Shown here: positions 60,449 to 64,000 of the stretch, piece after piece
How positions within the stretch are numbered: the first letter of the stretch is position 1
Layout: each line of letters opens with the position of its first letter
DNA from: Strigamia acuminata
Lineage: Eukaryota > Arthropoda > Chilopoda > Geophilomorpha > Linotaeniidae
Length of the DNA stretch: 64,000 nucleotides
Direction of reading: 5' to 3'
Assembly (NCBI GenBank): GCA_949358305.1
Contig: OX442314.1
Location: 19,151,060 to 19,215,059 of the forward strand
Position numbers and translations under genes: made by a program
The notes under the pieces: generated by a model
Seen by the model: the letters and a program-made list of their open reading frames with translations, nothing else
Told to the model about the DNA's origin: nothing
Database searches by the model: none

Positions 60449-61490
60449 TTATAAACATCCAATTTTCTAGAATCTAGATTAAGAAAGTGAAGAAATATAA
60501 GTGATTTATTAAAGTTGTCTAATATTTACCTCGCCATAGTTCTGCAACCGAAAACCAATCGCATATCGGCAAATAAAATAATCTATCAAGATATAAATGA
60601 ATGTAGTTTTCCAATGTGCAAGCAATTCAATTGTCTGAATCCTGATGATTAATTCAATTAAGTTTGATGTACTTGTATAGATTTTGACGGAGTAGATCGT
60701 AAAATGGCCACTTATTTACATCTGACACTGAAATTAAACACAATTTTTTAAAAATTTAACAGGTAAGAATTTTTTATACATACCGGTACGTCCAAATTGT
60801 CCCAACTGAGGCCCAACGATGGAAACAAATGTTTTTATATTGTGGCTGCGAGAGGACTCTATAATTCCTCTCCCAATTAATGCACCTGTAATTACACATG
60901 TTGAATAATGTACGAATAACTTGTTGTGTATTTACCTTGAGAAATTGCTATCATATGAATTCCTTTAGGGTGTAAGCCACTAATTGATTCTACTGCTTCT
61001 CGAAATTTTGTTACTTGGTCCTAAAATGGCGCAAAACTTTTGACTCCAGCGTACAAATCTATAAATTCAACGTCCGTACCTGGATGAACCTTTTAAAAGA
61101 AAAAGAAATTAAAGTAATTATAATTTCTCCGCGGAATATGTACTCGGGAACTCTCTTCGCGAATTGTGTCAGTGAAACGATTCAGATTGGATTTAGGATC
61201 GAGTAATGCGGGATTAATAACAACAGGTTTATAACCTTTTGGATTTTGCATTTTTTCTTCTATTGGCGTTCGAGACATATACCGTATATAAACGTGCGAT
61301 TCCGCAAAAATTATTCGATAAATTACAACGCAAATGAAAATCACAGTCGAGATGGCCAAAAACAGAAGAATCTGAAATATATTTCACACGGTTAATCACA
61401 AGATTTAACGAAGTTGAAGATTAGTGAAGTTTACTCCTTTGGAGTGCAAACCAATAAACCAATAAAAAAATAAATAAATAAATTTTAGGT
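60449..61490 (-). pseudogene. PPT2-like thioesterase pseudogene, copy B (no insertions)
   Basis: Nearly identical to copy A with E1 removed. Exons correspond to 61371-61144, 61089-60936, 60885-60784 and one starting at 60727. The last intron is 56 nt here, and it is the one that holds 10.7-kb E1 in copy A. The same in-frame TAG (61021-61023) at the conserved Trp and the same stops in the fourth exon are present, so the gene was already broken, or uses an unrecognised structure, before the duplication. Active-site motif ISQG is kept. Confidence 0.68.
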
Positions 61491-61803
61491 TAGACAATGG
61501 TTAAACAATGCAGGACTACTTTGGTACAATAAACCAGTTATTTATTTATTATTAATAGAATTTGTTTTTTTTTTTTGCATTATTTTACGTCACAATGAAC
61601 TCTTGATTCATCAGCTGATGATGAGAATAACAATCAATATGCAGATGTAGACGTGTAATAAAGTAGGTGAGAAAAAGATTATTTTTAACCTGTGATTTGA
61701 AATAAAAATTAAAAATGAATTTTGCTTGAATAAATCATCTTGAACAAAATTAGAAGAGCATATTAATAGAATTAATTCTAACGGATTTGTTTTCGATATT
61801 TCA
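61491..61803. repeat. Right-hand part of duplicated segment, copy B, and following non-coding DNA
   Basis: 61514-61678 matches the two stretches that flank the DNA transposon in copy A (26364-26396 and 31026-31160). TTA is single at the insertion point. Sequence beyond 61680 is unrelated to copy A. Confidence 0.8.
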
Positions 61804-61808
61804 GTGGA

Positions 61809-61994
61809 TTATGTACGCCTGAATGGTTTTACGTTTTTCAAATGTTTCCTTGTGCGTTCTGACAGCTTGGTTTCCCTGCAACAGCTGTTTTGCTTTTGGA
61901 ATTGCAGTTCAATATCTTCTTTAAAATACTGGTCATTCGGAAACCATAATCGAAACTTGCGCAAGTTAGAACCAATGTGGCGAGGGCTAAACAC
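61809..61994 (-). CDS. Possible exon, unknown protein
   Basis: After an acceptor-like sequence (CAACGCAATAG) the minus strand is open for about 61 codons to a TAA. It encodes a basic, hydrophilic segment (starts near FSPRHIGSNLRKF, ends KHLKNVKPFRRT) with a Cys-Cys pair. Base composition is less AT-rich than its surroundings. There is no ATG, domain or partner exon, so support is limited. Confidence 0.25.
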   Translation of the reverse strand: MFSPRHIGSNLRKFRLWFPNDQYFKEDIELQFQKQNSCCRETKLSERTRKHLKNVKPFRRT

Positions 61995-62019
61995 ACCTAT
62001 TGCGTTGTATTATTTATAA

Positions 62020-63420
62020 AATAAAAAATTAGATTATATTTCCGAAGTTCAAAGCCAATATTATAGTGACAGATAAAAGTTGAACTTTTTATCACACTGC
62101 TCAATATTTCACGACATCACTTCCAAAATGCATTACACACGTAAAAAATTAAATAAACTAAGTTTTAAATACTGTCTAATTTTTTAATCTTTGCGTCAAG
62201 TACAGTATTATTTAGGCTTTATAGCCTAAAATCATTTTTAAGCAGTCTCTTCATAACTTTCAATCAAAGTAAATTTGATTCCGCCAAGAGCAAACGCATC
62301 TGTTAAATTTGCAGGCTGCGACAAAATGAGATTTCATGATAAAAGTGTGATTAATAATTAAAAACATTTCTAATTTTGCGATAGAATTTATTATTTTTTT
62401 TTATACTGTGTAATTTTCTGCGACAGAGGGGGCTGTTCTTGCGTTATCTCTTGATGGGAATTACTTTCCATTGTGGCATTGTTTAGATCTAGAACTACGC
62501 CTAGGACACAGATTAATCTGAGCACACGTCCATCCAGGGCAACCGACTCAAACAATATGAATACTTGTATTCTTATATGCAATAAGGGATCAATGTTATT
62601 GTCAAAACAGTACAGATTTGAAGCTTGATTACTGACATTAATGGCGCTAAGATCTTACAAAAACAAATACTTCTTCCGCACTGTCCATTTTGAAACGATT
62701 CCCTAAACTCGGATTCAGTCGATCTAGTGACTTCGCTAATTGAATTTGATTCATTGCTGACTCATCAATGAACGGACAAGGAAATCGAGCAAATAACAGA
62801 AATTCAACACTCAGCCATTTGTAATCTTTTGAAACAATACTATACTGTATATTATACGGAGTACAATCAATGTACTTCATTTGTTTTAAAAATTGATTAT
62901 CAATTTGTATATTCAACGCATTGTAGTTGCCAAGTTGATTGCTTAGCAACTTATACAGTTAAGCTTCTGGAATAAATGAGTTAACTCCAAATTGTGGTTT
63001 GAACAACATCATTTATTTTGGTTCGTACAAAGCAAAAAATGAGTTAAGTTGGACAAATATTTTCTAAATCTAAATGAAAAGAATAAGTAACATAAACTAT
63101 CCAAACAGTTCAAACACGAAGCAGCAGCAACACGAATCAAACGAATCTTCTCGTTATTCCGTTTACCAAGAACAATTCACTCAGGAACTGAAAGTGCAAG
63201 ACATGGGGCAATGGCAAATGATGGACGATACAGTAGACTCGTGAGGTCTAACGACAATATCAATCAACCCTAAATCGCCAAAAATCTGACCCAAAATCCG
63301 CCTCCGTGCGCAATTTGGAGAAAAGATTTTCCCCTCGCGCGCAGTTGGAGGCCTGCGGACAAATCGAAGATAACAGATAAAACGTCCAGAGGACGTTCAG
63401 CGTATAGTACGAATAGCTTC
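62020..63420. other. Mostly non-coding DNA
   Basis: A minus-strand frame of about 100 codons (62949-62647) is open without an ATG start. It encodes a moderately hydrophobic chain ending in NPSLGNRFKMDSAEEVFVFV. I do not recognise it. Otherwise this is AT-rich sequence with no features. The last 150 bases are more GC-rich and likely belong to the promoter of the gene at 63485. Confidence 0.35.
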
Positions 63421-63423
63421 ACG

Positions 63424-63432
63424 TATATAAAG
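63424..63432 (+). promoter_or_regulatory. TATA box of the leucine-rich-repeat gene
   Basis: TATATAAAG lies about 60 nt before the ATG at 63485. A start of transcription near 63452-63460 would leave a 5' UTR of about 25-33 nt. Confidence 0.6.
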
Positions 63433-63484
63433 AATTTGTTGTCAATACATTTTATTATTCTCGACTGTGCTGTCAAATCTCAAC

Positions 63485-64000
63485 ATGCCTTACAAGAAAT
63501 CACCGTCGAGCCTAGAAAAATTGTGTTTCGATTTGGTAATCACTCGTTATGATGTTATGGAAGATAAATTAAAATTAGCGAATTTACCTGGTAGATTTAT
63601 TGATGAAATCCGTGAACGTATGCGTCTGCATGAATTCAAGCAACACGACAAACCTTACATACGAATTATGTCTTCAGACATTTTTGTTAATTCACGCACC
63701 AGATCGTTAGGTGATTTCACTTCGTTAGATCTGCCCATGGAATCTTTATTGGACAAAATCTGCCAAGTTTGTGAAAAACTTGTAGAATTAAACTTGAATT
63801 CTTGGAGAAACAGGTGCGTTAAAATTTCATCCGAATCGTTAATCAAACTGGTACAACATTTACCAAAAATTGAACGTTTATCCTTCAAAGCGCAGAAGAA
63901 TTGTACGGACGAAGTTTTAACGGTGATTTCTAAAAATTGTCCGCTATTGACACATCTCAACATCGCTTTGACTCCTATTACCAATTGTAGTCTTTGTTTG
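63485..64000 (+). CDS. Leucine-rich-repeat protein, 5' part (cut by window end)
   Basis: Open from ATG (MPYKKSPSSLEKLCFDL) for 172 codons to the window end without a stop or intron. After an N-terminal helix-like segment with LPGRFIDEIRERM, several degenerate leucine-rich repeats follow: CEKLVELNLNSW, LPKIERLSFKAQ and CPLLTHLNIAL, the last with the ISKNCPLLTHL pattern found in AMN1- and F-box-type repeats. Such proteins often act as ubiquitin-ligase adaptors or scaffolds, but no F-box is visible in the part seen. The opposite strand is open in places by chance. Confidence 0.75.
   Translation, partial: MPYKKSPSSLEKLCFDLVITRYDVMEDKLKLANLPGRFIDEIRERMRLHEFKQHDKPYIRIMSSDIFVNSRTRSLGDFTSLDLPMESLLDKICQVCEKLVELNLNSWRNRCVKISSESLIKLVQHLPKIERLSFKAQKNCTDEVLTVISKNCPLLTHLNIALTPITNCSLCL

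Noticed and set aside
62647-62949. 100-codon minus-strand frame as a real gene
   Set aside because: It has no ATG, a stop lies just upstream in frame, and no acceptor gives an open join. The faint resemblance of its end to YbjN-type domains is too weak to use.

Overview
The window is AT-rich animal DNA, most likely from an arthropod or another invertebrate. The evidence is intron-containing genes with very short introns (50-57 nt), a ZMAT3/ZNF385-type zinc-finger gene, PPT2-like thioesterase gene copies, and many transposons. The sequence alone does not identify the species. Repeats make up well over half of the window, and true host genes are few.

Layout. 1-12236: mostly non-coding AT-rich DNA with three small terminal-inverted-repeat elements (1526-2167 pogo-like, 3051-3537 hAT-like, 11587-12021 unclassified), a CGAGAT-type tandem array (9738-9970) and a possible terminal exon (7069-7225). 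12237-14116 (minus): a four-exon gene for a 315-residue protein with three U1-type C2H2 fingers. 14391-14703 plus 25375-26083 (minus): a decayed PPT2-like gene split by Ty3/gypsy element E1 (14704-25374, minus). 26397-31022: a 4.6-kb DNA transposon with CACTG termini that holds a long foldback structure and a GC-rich gene-like fragment. 31396-58341: Ty3/gypsy element E2 (minus). Its 5' LTR contains a complete, younger Ty3/gypsy element E3 (43923-57385, plus), and its 3' LTR contains a 315-bp MITE. 58342-60448: spacer with a second MITE copy and a 57-nt inverted repeat. 60449-61680: a second copy of the PPT2-like locus, free of both insertions that interrupt the first copy. 63485-64000: the 5' part of a leucine-rich-repeat gene with a TATA box, cut by the window end.

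The three LTR elements share one expression plan: LTR, tRNA primer site, gag, a -1 ribosomal frameshift site (A AAA AAC, a 6-7 nt spacer, then a hairpin), and pol ordered protease-RT-RNase H-integrase. E1 and E2 are related (tRNA-Gln primer site, LTR ends TGTGAC/GTCACA). Both have in-frame stops in pol. E3 has intact frames, LTRs with only one difference seen by eye, and a primer site resembling tRNA-Pro. E2 and E3 each carry an extra reading frame downstream of pol, where an envelope gene would sit in errantiviruses, but neither product looks like an envelope protein. The E3 product (908 residues) has a nuclear-localisation-like basic cluster. The E2 product has Cys/His clusters suggesting metal binding. 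Both frames start just after a splice-acceptor-like sequence. These ORF3 genes are the best candidates for something undescribed.

Exact target-site duplications can be read for E1 (AATT), E2 (CTGT), E3 (ATGT) and the MITE (9 bp), so the order of insertion can be reconstructed.
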